Below, one piece after another: positions 1 through 5,882 of a stretch of 12,060 nucleotides of DNA (position 1 is the stretch's first letter; the number at the start of each line of letters is the position of its first letter). The stretch comes from Pelomicrobium sp036803785. Lineage in GTDB: Bacteria; Pseudomonadota; Gammaproteobacteria; Burkholderiales; UBA6910. The position numbers and the translations under genes are program-made. The stretch is from assembly GCF_036803785.1 (NCBI RefSeq), contig NZ_DAIRTR010000095.1:1-12060 (forward strand), written 5' to 3'. The notes beneath the pieces were generated by a model that did not search any database, was not told where the DNA came from, and saw nothing but the letters and a program-made list of their open reading frames with translations.

Positions 1-331
1 CCCGCCCCCCATCGACCGGTGCGCCCGCCAGCCCGGCCAAGACCTTCAAATTCTCCTGGGCGCTCAGCTCATCTTTGATCCCGTTCAGGTGTCCCACATA
101 ATGGAGCTGCGCGAAATATTCGTCGCCCAAACGGCGAATCGGTTCCCCGCCCCAGCGGATCTCTCCCGATTCGGGGGCGAGGAGACCGCACAGCATGCGA
201 AGCAAGCTGGTTTTGCCGCTGCCGTTGGGGCCCGCGACATGCAACAGGCTTCCCGCGGTCAGCTCAAAGCTCACCCCGCGGAAGATTTCCCGTTCTCCCC
301 GGACGCACTGGAGGTCGTTTGCAGTCAGCAC
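1..331 (-). CDS. ccmA: CcmA, haem exporter ATP-binding protein (partial, N-terminal 110 residues)
   Basis: ATPase subunit of the CcmABCD complex, which works at the cytoplasmic face of the inner membrane to release holo-CcmE during cytochrome c maturation. The minus strand reads V-L-T-A-N-D-L-Q-C-V-R-G-E-R from a GTG at 331. It then shows a Walker A (GPNGSGKTS, about residues 35-43) and the CcmA-typical stretch YVGHLNGIKDELSAQENL (about 82-99), which separates CcmA from generic ABC ATPases. The gene runs off the left edge before the signature motif and Walker B. I chose GTG because no ATG lies upstream in frame and the product then begins where CcmA proteins normally do. There is no clear Shine-Dalgarno sequence. 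As ccmA usually opens the ccm operon, ccmB and later genes probably lie to the left (inference). Confidence 0.85.
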   Translation of the reverse strand, partial: MLTANDLQCVRGEREIFRGVSFELTAGSLLHVAGPNGSGKTSLLRMLCGLLAPESGEIRWGGEPIRRLGDEYFAQLHYVGHLNGIKDELSAQENLKVLAGLAGAPVDGGR

Positions 332-350
332 GAGAAAAGTAAAAGTGCGA

Positions 351-380
351 ATTATAAGGTTTTTTGAGACATCGTGGGCA
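351..380 (-). promoter_or_regulatory. Candidate ccmA promoter (-10 only convincing)
   Basis: The minus strand carries an exact TATAAT (351-356) in a locally AT-rich patch. Transcription from it would give a leader of roughly 13 nt before the GTG at 331. At 17-18 bp upstream the -35 region (GCCCAC/TGCCCA) is a poor match, so activator dependence or a chance match are both possible. Confidence 0.3.
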
Positions 381-479
381 CTGTCCCGGTCAGGGGCGCT
401 CGCCCGCTCTCCGTTTCTCGGGAGAAAGCTCCCCTTACGAGGTTTCCCTTCACAGCATCTTGCCCCCATCGGGCTTGGC

Positions 480-2018
480 CTGCGGCTGCGAGGCAATTTC
501 CCAACGCTAGCGGCGCTCCTGGCCATGGCCCTCACCCCCTTTTCCCAGAGCGTGGTCGCCGAGACGCTCATCGTCGGCTCGAAGCGCTTTACCGAGTCTT
601 ACATCCTGGGAGAGATCGTGCGCCAAACAGCTGTGCGGGCAGGGCAGGCCGCGCTCCACCGGCCGGGGCTCGGCAATACCGCCATCGTCTTCGAGGCGAT
701 CAAGTCCGGCGCGATCGACCTCTATCCTGACTATACGGGAACCCTGAGCCGGGAAATCCTGGGCAGTTCCACGCCCTTGAGCCTCGCCGAGCTGAACCTC
801 CAGCTTGCTCCCTATGGCCTCGCCGTCGGCATTCCCCTGGGATTCAACAATACCTACGCCCTGGCGGTGCGGGAAGACGTGGCCGAGCAGCGAGGGCTCC
901 AGCGCATTTCTGACCTCGTAGGCCATCCGGACCTAAGGCTCGGACTATCTCAGGAATTCCTGGGCCGACGCGACGGCTGGCCGGGCTTGAAAGAGGCGTA
1001 CGGATTGCCGTTTTCCAATCCGCGCGGGCTCGACCATGGGCTCGCCTATGCAGCGCTCGCGGCGGGCCAAGTGGACGTGATCGACGTCTACACGACCGAC
1101 GCCCAACTCACCCGCTATCGGCTACGGGTCCTGGAGGACGATCGCAAGTATTTCCCCTCCTATGAAGCCGTGCTGGTCTACCGCACCGACGTGCCCCGCC
1201 GCTTCCCCAAGGCGTGGCAGGCGCTTGAAGCCTTGGCCGGAACGATCCCCGCCTCCACCATGGTGCGCCTCAATGCCGAGGCGGAACTCGCAGGCAGACG
1301 CTTTGCCGACGTGGCAGCGGGCTTCCTCGGCGACAGGGGCGCGGCAGGCTCGCCGCCGAGAGAACGAAGCTTGATGGAAGTCCTGGCAGGGCCGGATCTT
1401 GCGCGTTTGACCTTGGAACACGTGCTGTTGGTCTTTGGCTCCCTGGTTCTCAGCACGGCGATCGGGATTCCTCTCGGCGTCGCGGCTCAACGCGCTCCCC
1501 GGCTTGGTGCGGCCGTGCTCGCGACGGTGGGTGTCGTCCAGACGATCCCTGCCTTGGCGCTGCTTGCCTTTCTGATCGCTGCCCTGCAGCGGATCGGGGT
1601 GATGCCTGCACTGGTGGCACTGGTGCTCTACGGGCTTTTGCCCATCGTGCGCAACACCCACGCCGGCCTGCAGGAGGTTCCGCAGGGGATCAGGCAATCC
1701 GCCACTGCCCTAGGGTTATCGCCACCCCAGCGCCTGGGGCTGATCGAGCTGCCCCTCGCCGGCCGCGCCATCCTGGGGGGGATCAAGACCTCGGCGGTCA
1801 TCAACGTGGGCACTGCCACCATCGCCGCCTTCATCGGCGCGGGCGGCTACGGCGAGCGCATCGTGGCGGGCCTCGCGCTCAACGATCAGAAAATGCTTCT
1901 CGCTGGTGCCATCCCGGCGGCAGTCTTCGCCCTGCTCGTCCAGGGACTCTTCGATCTCCTAGAGCGCCGCTGGTACGCTTGGGCGCACAGCGGCTCGGGC
2001 GCATCGAACCGGTTCTGA
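480..2018 (+). CDS. Glycine betaine/choline-type ABC transporter, substrate-binding protein fused to permease
   Basis: Predicted importer subunit for a quaternary amine or similar solute, with the periplasmic binding domain and inner-membrane permease in one chain. Numbered from 480, residues 1-27 form a signal peptide (MRLR, hydrophobic core, SVVA cut site). The OpuBC/ProX-type binding domain follows: GSKRFTESYILGE from about 33, DLYPDYTGT at 80-88, VLEDDRKYFPSY at 217-228. From about 312 there are around five membrane helices with an OpuBB/ProW-type EAA loop (ALGLSPPQRLGLIELPLAG, about 410-428). The start is uncertain. CTG 480 gives the best signal peptide. GTG 345 would add 45 residues that do not look coding, and ATG 525 would cut the hydrophobic core. 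No candidate has a good Shine-Dalgarno sequence. No partner ATPase gene lies nearby in the window. The true substrate could be betaine, choline, carnitine or another compound. Confidence 0.85.
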   Translation: MRLRGNFPTLAALLAMALTPFSQSVVAETLIVGSKRFTESYILGEIVRQTAVRAGQAALHRPGLGNTAIVFEAIKSGAIDLYPDYTGTLSREILGSSTPLSLAELNLQLAPYGLAVGIPLGFNNTYALAVREDVAEQRGLQRISDLVGHPDLRLGLSQEFLGRRDGWPGLKEAYGLPFSNPRGLDHGLAYAALAAGQVDVIDVYTTDAQLTRYRLRVLEDDRKYFPSYEAVLVYRTDVPRRFPKAWQALEALAGTIPASTMVRLNAEAELAGRRFADVAAGFLGDRGAAGSPPRERSLMEVLAGPDLARLTLEHVLLVFGSLVLSTAIGIPLGVAAQRAPRLGAAVLATVGVVQTIPALALLAFLIAALQRIGVMPALVALVLYGLLPIVRNTHAGLQEVPQGIRQSATALGLSPPQRLGLIELPLAGRAILGGIKTSAVINVGTATIAAFIGAGGYGERIVAGLALNDQKMLLAGAIPAAVFALLVQGLFDLLERRWYAWAHSGSGASNRF

Positions 2019-2287
2019 CCGTTCTCTGCACTGGAGGATACAGAACGATCCCAGCGTGGGCAAAAGCTCCTTGCGGTGGAATCCCCCTGGGCACAAGGGG
2101 CCCTACCCTCGTAGGTGGTGCACTGAAAATCTCCCGAGCAATCACGTCGGGACCGCCGCGCCCGGGTTCACCGCGGCGGTCCCGCGCGCGGACTGTTGCT
2201 CGAAGCCAGGCAAAATTACGCCGAAGATTTGCGAAAACTGCCCGACATTGCGGAGGCCCTTGGAGACGTTGCGTAACTCTTTGATTA
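2019..2287. other. Non-coding spacer between transporter and tRNA cluster
   Basis: About 270 bp with no supportable gene on either strand. It holds a small CCTAC/GTAGG hairpin (2104-2117 area) and the long perfect hairpin listed at 2148-2184. I see no T-run terminator for either the transporter or the tRNA transcript. Confidence 0.6.
2148..2184. repeat. Perfect 13-bp inverted repeat (GC-rich hairpin)
   Basis: The left arm CGGGACCGCCGCG (2148-2160) is the exact reverse complement of the right arm (2172-2184), with an 11-nt loop. It lies between the 3' end of the transporter gene and the 3' end of the leftward tRNA transcript. It could therefore block or stabilise either transcript. Neither side has a T-run, so it is not a canonical intrinsic terminator. 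Confidence 0.8.
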
Positions 2288-2363
2288 TGGGGTGGCGGAT
2301 GGGATTCGAACCCACAACAACCGGAATCACAATCCGGGACTCTACCGTTGAGCTACCGCCACC
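2288..2363 (-). tRNA. tRNA-His (anticodon GTG)
   Basis: The minus strand folds as a cloverleaf: acceptor GTGGCGG paired with CCGCCAC, anticodon loop TTGTGAT on a CCGGA/TCCGG stem, and T loop GTTCGAATC. The extra G-1 typical of tRNA-His is at 2363, opposite a C discriminator at 2291, and CCA is encoded at 2288-2290. It is the last of the three co-transcribed tRNAs. Confidence 0.97.
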
Positions 2364-2369
2364 ACGGAC

Positions 2370-2507
2370 GACACCCATTCGCGTTGGTAGGGCGTGCCCG
2401 ACAGGAATCGAACCTGTAACCCCCAGCTTAGAAGGCTGGTGCTCTATCCGGTTGAGCTACGGGCACGAGGCGCTCCACAGGCTCGCCCGCCTTGCCGAAT
2501 GGGTATC
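2370..2507 (-). repeat. Inverted repeat in the tRNA spacers that could enclose tRNA-Arg in a 12-bp helix
   Basis: In the minus-strand transcript, GATACCCATTCG (2507-2496) lies 5 nt after the CCA of tRNA-Pro. Its partner CGAATGGGTGTC (2381-2370) ends 6 nt before G-1 of tRNA-His. The arms pair over 12 bp with one G-U wobble, and tRNA-Arg sits inside the loop. This could be a processing stem in the precursor (inference). Confidence 0.55.
2393..2466 (-). tRNA. tRNA-Arg (anticodon TCT)
   Basis: The minus strand has acceptor GTGCCCG paired with CGGGCAC, discriminator G, and an anticodon stem CCAGC/GCTGG holding the loop CTTCTAA, so it reads AGA (and AGG by wobble). The T loop is GTTCGATTC. The 3' flank reads CCC rather than CCA, so CCA appears not to be encoded, unlike in the two neighbouring tRNAs. 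It is the middle gene of the Pro-Arg-His transcript. Confidence 0.96.
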
Positions 2508-2512
2508 CGATC

Positions 2513-2589
2513 TGGTCGGGGTGGAGAGATTTGAACTCCCGACATCCTGGTCCCAAACCAGGAGCGCTACCAGGCTGCGCTACACCCCG
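2513..2589 (-). tRNA. tRNA-Pro (anticodon TGG)
   Basis: The minus strand has acceptor CGGGGTG paired with CACCCCG, discriminator A, and CCA encoded at 2513-2515. The anticodon stem CCTGG/CCAGG holds the loop TTTGGGA, giving anticodon TGG for CCN proline codons. The D-arm GCGCAGCCTGGTAGCGC is like that of E. coli proM tRNA. It is the first gene of the cluster and starts only about 4-5 nt after the predicted transcription start. Confidence 0.97.
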
Positions 2590-2599
2590 TAAAGGGCGC

Positions 2600-2628
2600 A
2601 ATATACCGCTACCCCCATAAAAAATCAA
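2600..2628 (-). promoter_or_regulatory. Sigma-70 promoter of the tRNA Pro-Arg-His operon
   Basis: The minus strand has a -35 TTGATT (2628-2623), a 17-bp spacer and a -10 TATATT (2605-2600). The GC-rich discriminator GCGCCC follows directly, the type associated with stringent (ppGpp/DksA) control of stable RNA promoters. The predicted start near 2593 leaves a leader of about 4 nt. Confidence 0.75.
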
Positions 2629-2659
2629 TGAAATTGCCACCTTGTCAGGTTGTTTTTAC

Positions 2660-2688
2660 TTGCAGTGTAGCGGCGATTTTGCTATTAA
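2660..2688 (+). promoter_or_regulatory. Candidate sigma-70 promoter of dksA
   Basis: TTGCAG (2660-2665), a 17-bp spacer and TATTAA (2683-2688) face rightward. They give a 5' leader of roughly 25 nt before the dksA ATG at 2719. This promoter is divergent from the tRNA promoter, with about 30 bp between the two -35 boxes. Confidence 0.55.
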
Positions 2689-2718
2689 AGCGCTTTTTTG
2701 TGCACAGAGGCCAACCCC

Positions 2719-3141
2719 ATGCCAAACCAAGGCAGCAAGACGCTTCCTCCCTACAAACCCAAAAAGGGAGAGCCCTACATGAATCCGCGCCAGCTCGCCT
2801 ATTTCCGGAAAGTGCTGGAGGCGCTCAAGCTCGAGCTTAGCCAAGACATCGACCGCACCGTTCACGCCATGCAGGACGAGGCGACGGTGTTTGCCGATCC
2901 CAATGATCGGGCCAGCCAGGAATCGGACATGGCGCTTGAGCTGCGCAACCGGGACCGGGAGCGCAAGCTCATCAAGAAGATCGATGAAACCATTGCCCGC
3001 ATCGACGCGGGAGAGTACGGGTATTGTGAGAGCTGTGGGGCGGAAATCGGACTGAAACGCCTGGAAGCGCGTCCCACCGCATCGCTATGCATCGACTGCA
3101 AGACACTGGATGAGCTCAGGGAGCGCCAGATAGCGAAATAG
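2719..3141 (+). CDS. dksA: DksA, RNA polymerase-binding transcription factor
   Basis: DksA enters the RNA polymerase secondary channel and acts with ppGpp to repress rRNA/tRNA promoters and activate amino acid promoters. The 140-residue product shows a coiled coil (about 33-95) with the tip DPNDRA at 60-65, matching the acidic tip residues essential in E. coli DksA. It also has an intact four-cysteine zinc finger (C103, C106, C124, C127) and a short C-terminal helix. ATG 2719 is preceded by AGAGG (2706-2710) at 8 nt, and the resulting N-terminus fits the family. An in-frame TTG at 2698 is less likely. A second in-frame ATG at 2779 also has a good Shine-Dalgarno sequence (see findings). The gene has its own promoter and ends at the terminator shared with pnp. 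Confidence 0.96.
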   Translation: MPNQGSKTLPPYKPKKGEPYMNPRQLAYFRKVLEALKLELSQDIDRTVHAMQDEATVFADPNDRASQESDMALELRNRDRERKLIKKIDETIARIDAGEYGYCESCGAEIGLKRLEARPTASLCIDCKTLDELRERQIAK

Positions 3142-3220
3142 GTTCGCCTCTTTCTCCGCCGTGCCGGCAAGCAGTTGGCGCTTGCGCGGCGACGCACAGG
3201 CGCAAAGACACCTCGGGGCA

Positions 3221-3254
3221 AGAAAAAGCCCCGCGAATCCATCCGGGGTCTTTT
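3221..3254. terminator. Bidirectional intrinsic terminator between dksA and pnp
   Basis: The hairpin has CCCCG (3229-3233) and CGGGG (3244-3248) arms. On the minus strand it is followed by CTTTTTC, the end of the pnp operon. On the plus strand it is followed by TCTTTT (3249-3254), the end of dksA. The plus-strand T-run overlaps the pnp stop codon. A second stem, CGGGGC/GCCCCG, lies just left and shares bases, so alternative folds exist. Confidence 0.8.
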
Positions 3255-5379
3255 ACGGCACCGGAGTCGTGGTGGGAGGGGATTGTGCTTCCTCCGCGAG
3301 TGCTGCTTTCATGCTCAGCCGCAGCCGTCCCTTGTCGTCCGCCTCTAACACTTTGACCCGGATCAGCTGGCCTTCCTTGAGATAGTCAGCCACGTTGTTG
3401 ACCCGCTCGTTGGCGATCTGGGAAATATGCAAAAGCCCATCCTTACCGGGCAGGACGCTCACGATGGCGCCGAAGTCAAGCAGCCTCAACACGGTACCCT
3501 CGTAAATTTTGCCCACCTCGACTTCCGCCGTAATCTCCTCAATGCGCTTTTTGGCGAGCATCCCCCCTTCGGCGCTCACGCAGGCAATGGTCACAGTGCC
3601 ATCGTCTTCGATGTCGATGGTGGTTCCCGTCTCCTCGGTCAATGCGCGGATTACTGCTCCGCCCTTGCCGATGACGTCACGAATCTTCTCCGGATTGATC
3701 TTCATCTTAATGATGCGCGGCGCATGGATAGAAATTTCTGGTTTGGTCGCCGGCATGGCCTGCTTCATCAGCTCCAGGATATGCAGGCGTCCTTCCCGTG
3801 CTTGGTTGAGCGCGACCTGCATGATTTCCTTGGTGATGCCCGTGATCTTGATGTCCATCTGTAGCGCAGTGACCCCCCGTTCGGTCCCGGCTACCTTGAA
3901 ATCCATGTCGCCTAGGTGATCCTCGTCGCCCAGGATGTCCGATAACACGGCGAACCGATTGCCTTCCTTGATCAACCCCATGGCAATGCCGGCGACGTGC
4001 CCCTTCATCGGCACCCCGGCGTCCATCAACGCCAGACAACCGGCGCAGACAGTGGCCATGGAGCTGGAGCCGTTCGATTCGGTGATCTCCGAGACCACCC
4101 GCAAGGAATAGCCGAATTCCTCCTGAGGGGGGATCACGGCCGCCAGCGCCCGCTTGGCGAGCCTGCCGTGGCCGATCTCTCGCCGTTTGGGCGGACCTAC
4201 CCGGCCCGTTTCGCCCGTGGCATACGGGGGCATGTTGTAGTGAAGCATGAAGCGCTCGGTGTACTCACCGGTGAGCGCGTCGATGATCTGCTCGTCCCGC
4301 TGGGTGCCGAGGGTCACCACTGCTAGCGCCTGGGTCTCCCCGCGGGTAAAGAGGGCGGAGCCGTGGGTACGCGGAAGCACGCCAGTGCGGATGGTAATCG
4401 GCCGAATGGTGCGGGTGTCGCGTCCATCGATACGGGGCTCTCCTGCGAGGATGCGTTCGCGCACCACCTTGTATTCGAGCTCGAAGAGCAGGCGCTTGAT
4501 CTCGTTTTCCCGTGCCGGCCCCGCCTTGTCTCCGGTATTGAGGGTCTCCAGGAGACGTTTTTGGATCTGCTTGAGCCGCTCCGAGCGGGTCTGCTTGGCT
4601 CTGATCGAATAAGCCTCCCGCACCTCCGCTTCGGCCAACTCGGCGATGCGGGCGACGAGCTCCGGGTCCTGGGCAGGGGGAACCCATTCCCATTCCGGCT
4701 TGCCGGCTGCCTCCACCATCTCGTGGATTGCCTGAATCACTGGCTGCATTTGTTGATGACCGAAAACCACGGCGCCGAGCATGATTTCCTCTGGCAATTC
4801 CATGGCCTCCGACTCCACCATCAGCACGCCTTGCTCGGTCCCTGCCACCACCAGGTTCAGCGCCGAGCGCTTGAGCTCGGAGACGGTGGGATTGAGCACG
4901 TATTGCCCTTCAAGGTAGCCGACGCGGGCCGCCCCGATGGGGCCGTTGAATGGAATTCCCGCCAGCGCCAGCGCGGCCGAGGCACCGATCATGGCCGGGA
5001 TGTCGGAATCGACCTCACTGTTGGAGGACACGACGGTGGCAACGATTTGTACTTCGTTATAGAAACCTTCAGGGAACAGGGGGCGCAACGGACGGTCGAT
5101 TAGGCGGGAGGTCAGGGTTTCCTTCTCTGACGGCCGCCCTTCTCGCTTGAAAAAACCTCCCGGGATCCGGCCGGCGGCATAAGTGCGCTCCAGATAGTCC
5201 ACGGTGAGAGGAAAGAAGTCCTGACCCTCCTTGGCCTCTTTCGCGGCGACCACGGTTACCAGCACAACGGTATCGTCCATGTTGACGAGAACCGCGCCAT
5301 CCGCTTGCCGAGCGATCTCTCCCGTTTCTAGCGTAAGCTGGTGCCTGCCGTAGGTTAGGGTTTTCTTGAAGTACGTCAA
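3253..5379 (-). CDS. pnp: Polynucleotide phosphorylase (PNPase)
   Basis: A 3'-5' phosphorolytic exoribonuclease that also adds tails to RNA and is often part of the RNA degradosome. The 708 residues are close to the family's usual length. They comprise two RNase PH-like cores (first with GGFFKREGRPSEKE at 74-87 and RPLRP at 96-100) joined by an alpha-helical domain. The second core holds GDEDHLGDMDFKVAG (484-498) and MDIKI (508-512), which contain catalytic/metal acids. A KH domain with GKGG (571-574) and an S1 domain (about 623-690) follow. The start is TTG with GAGG at 5388-5391, 8 nt upstream. No in-frame ATG fits the family start (MTYFKKTLTYG), and E. coli pnp is also known to start with UUG. 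It lies 136 bp downstream of rpsO with no terminator between, so it is probably co-transcribed, and is the last gene of the operon. Confidence 0.98.
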   Translation of the reverse strand: MTYFKKTLTYGRHQLTLETGEIARQADGAVLVNMDDTVVLVTVVAAKEAKEGQDFFPLTVDYLERTYAAGRIPGGFFKREGRPSEKETLTSRLIDRPLRPLFPEGFYNEVQIVATVVSSNSEVDSDIPAMIGASAALALAGIPFNGPIGAARVGYLEGQYVLNPTVSELKRSALNLVVAGTEQGVLMVESEAMELPEEIMLGAVVFGHQQMQPVIQAIHEMVEAAGKPEWEWVPPAQDPELVARIAELAEAEVREAYSIRAKQTRSERLKQIQKRLLETLNTGDKAGPARENEIKRLLFELEYKVVRERILAGEPRIDGRDTRTIRPITIRTGVLPRTHGSALFTRGETQALAVVTLGTQRDEQIIDALTGEYTERFMLHYNMPPYATGETGRVGPPKRREIGHGRLAKRALAAVIPPQEEFGYSLRVVSEITESNGSSSMATVCAGCLALMDAGVPMKGHVAGIAMGLIKEGNRFAVLSDILGDEDHLGDMDFKVAGTERGVTALQMDIKITGITKEIMQVALNQAREGRLHILELMKQAMPATKPEISIHAPRIIKMKINPEKIRDVIGKGGAVIRALTEETGTTIDIEDDGTVTIACVSAEGGMLAKKRIEEITAEVEVGKIYEGTVLRLLDFGAIVSVLPGKDGLLHISQIANERVNNVADYLKEGQLIRVKVLEADDKGRLRLSMKAALAEEAQSPPTTTPVP

Positions 5380-5515
5380 GACGTTTACCTCGCTGGAATA
5401 AGCGGTTCGCTAGGGAAAGACATGATACGAAGGCGCATGCAGCGTACCCGCACGGCTCCGGCTATTCGGTTGTCCAGATTGCTCATCGTTCCGAAGCCAT
5501 CGCGGCACCGAGCCC
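5380..5515 (-). promoter_or_regulatory. rpsO-pnp intergenic leader with potential stem-loops
   Basis: In the minus-strand RNA, CCGC/GCGG (5505-5502 with 5451-5448) and GGCTTCGG/CCGA-AT-AGCC (5498-5491 with 5469-5460, 2-nt bulge) could stack into a long stem. Nearer the start, AGCG at 5411-5408 and AGCG at 5394-5391 compete for one CGCT (5404-5401). In E. coli this interval carries an RNase III-cut stem used for PNPase autoregulation. The equivalence here is inference only. Confidence 0.3.
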
Positions 5516-5785
5516 CTATTTGCGTAAGCCCAGACGGTCGATGAGCTTGCGATAGGCTTCGGGGTCGCGAGTTTTCAGATAGTCGAGGAGCTTCCGCCGG
5601 CGGCTGACTAGACGCAACAGGCCGCGCCGGGAATGGTGATCCTTCGTGTGCGTTTTAAAATGCTCGGTGAGATAGTTGATGCGCGCGGTCAGGAGGGCGA
5701 TCTGAACTTCAGGCGAGCCTGTATCTCCCTTGGCCCGCTGGAAGTCCTGCATGATCTTAGATTTTTCCGCCGTCGTAATAGCCAT
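5516..5785 (-). CDS. rpsO: 30S ribosomal protein S15
   Basis: A primary 16S rRNA-binding protein of the small subunit (central domain) that also contributes a bridge to the 50S subunit. The 89 residues equal the usual mature length. The family blocks DTGSPEVQIALLTARINYLT (21-40) and HHSRRGLLRLVSRRRKLLDYL (50-70) are intact, including the conserved His/Asp/Ser rRNA-contact region. The ATG is preceded by GGTGGAG (5792-5798) at a 6-nt gap. Upstream there is a good promoter of its own and truB ends about 98 bp away. Downstream pnp follows without a terminator. S15 represses its own mRNA in E. coli through a leader pseudoknot. With the promoter predicted here the leader would be only about 18 nt, too short for that exact structure. 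Confidence 0.98.
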   Translation of the reverse strand: MAITTAEKSKIMQDFQRAKGDTGSPEVQIALLTARINYLTEHFKTHTKDHHSRRGLLRLVSRRRKLLDYLKTRDPEAYRKLIDRLGLRK

Positions 5786-5809
5786 TTATTGCTCCACCAA
5801 AGACATAAT

Positions 5810-5839
5810 ATTATATCCCGTGTAGACGCGGGCGCTCAA
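5810..5839 (-). promoter_or_regulatory. rpsO: Sigma-70 promoter of rpsO(-pnp)
   Basis: The minus strand has -35 TTGAGC (5839-5834), an 18-bp spacer and an exact -10 TATAAT (5815-5810). The predicted start near 5803 gives a leader of about 18 nt to the rpsO ATG. An internal promoter here is a known feature of this operon in E. coli. Confidence 0.65.
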
Positions 5840-5882
5840 GTAACCTCTTGGCGCATCAAGGAATGCACCCTTCTTTCCGGCC

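Noticed and set aside
195..479. Extension of the transporter gene upstream to an ATG at 195
   Set aside because: It would overlap most of the ccmA start region, the codon use does not look coding, and the signal peptide begins near 480.
2288..2589. tRNA cluster as a possible phage or island attachment site
   Set aside because: No integrase, no repeated tRNA 3' fragment and no foreign-looking genes are seen in the window.
2056..2592. Open frame running across the tRNA cluster on the plus strand, with peptide-like text such as GFEPTTTGI and GIEPVTPSLEG
   Set aside because: This is a well-known artefact of translating the antisense strand of tRNA genes; the three cloverleaves explain the sequence.
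4363..5103. Long open frames on the plus strand opposite pnp
   Set aside because: They follow the codon pattern of pnp in the other frame, with no ribosome site or family resemblance.
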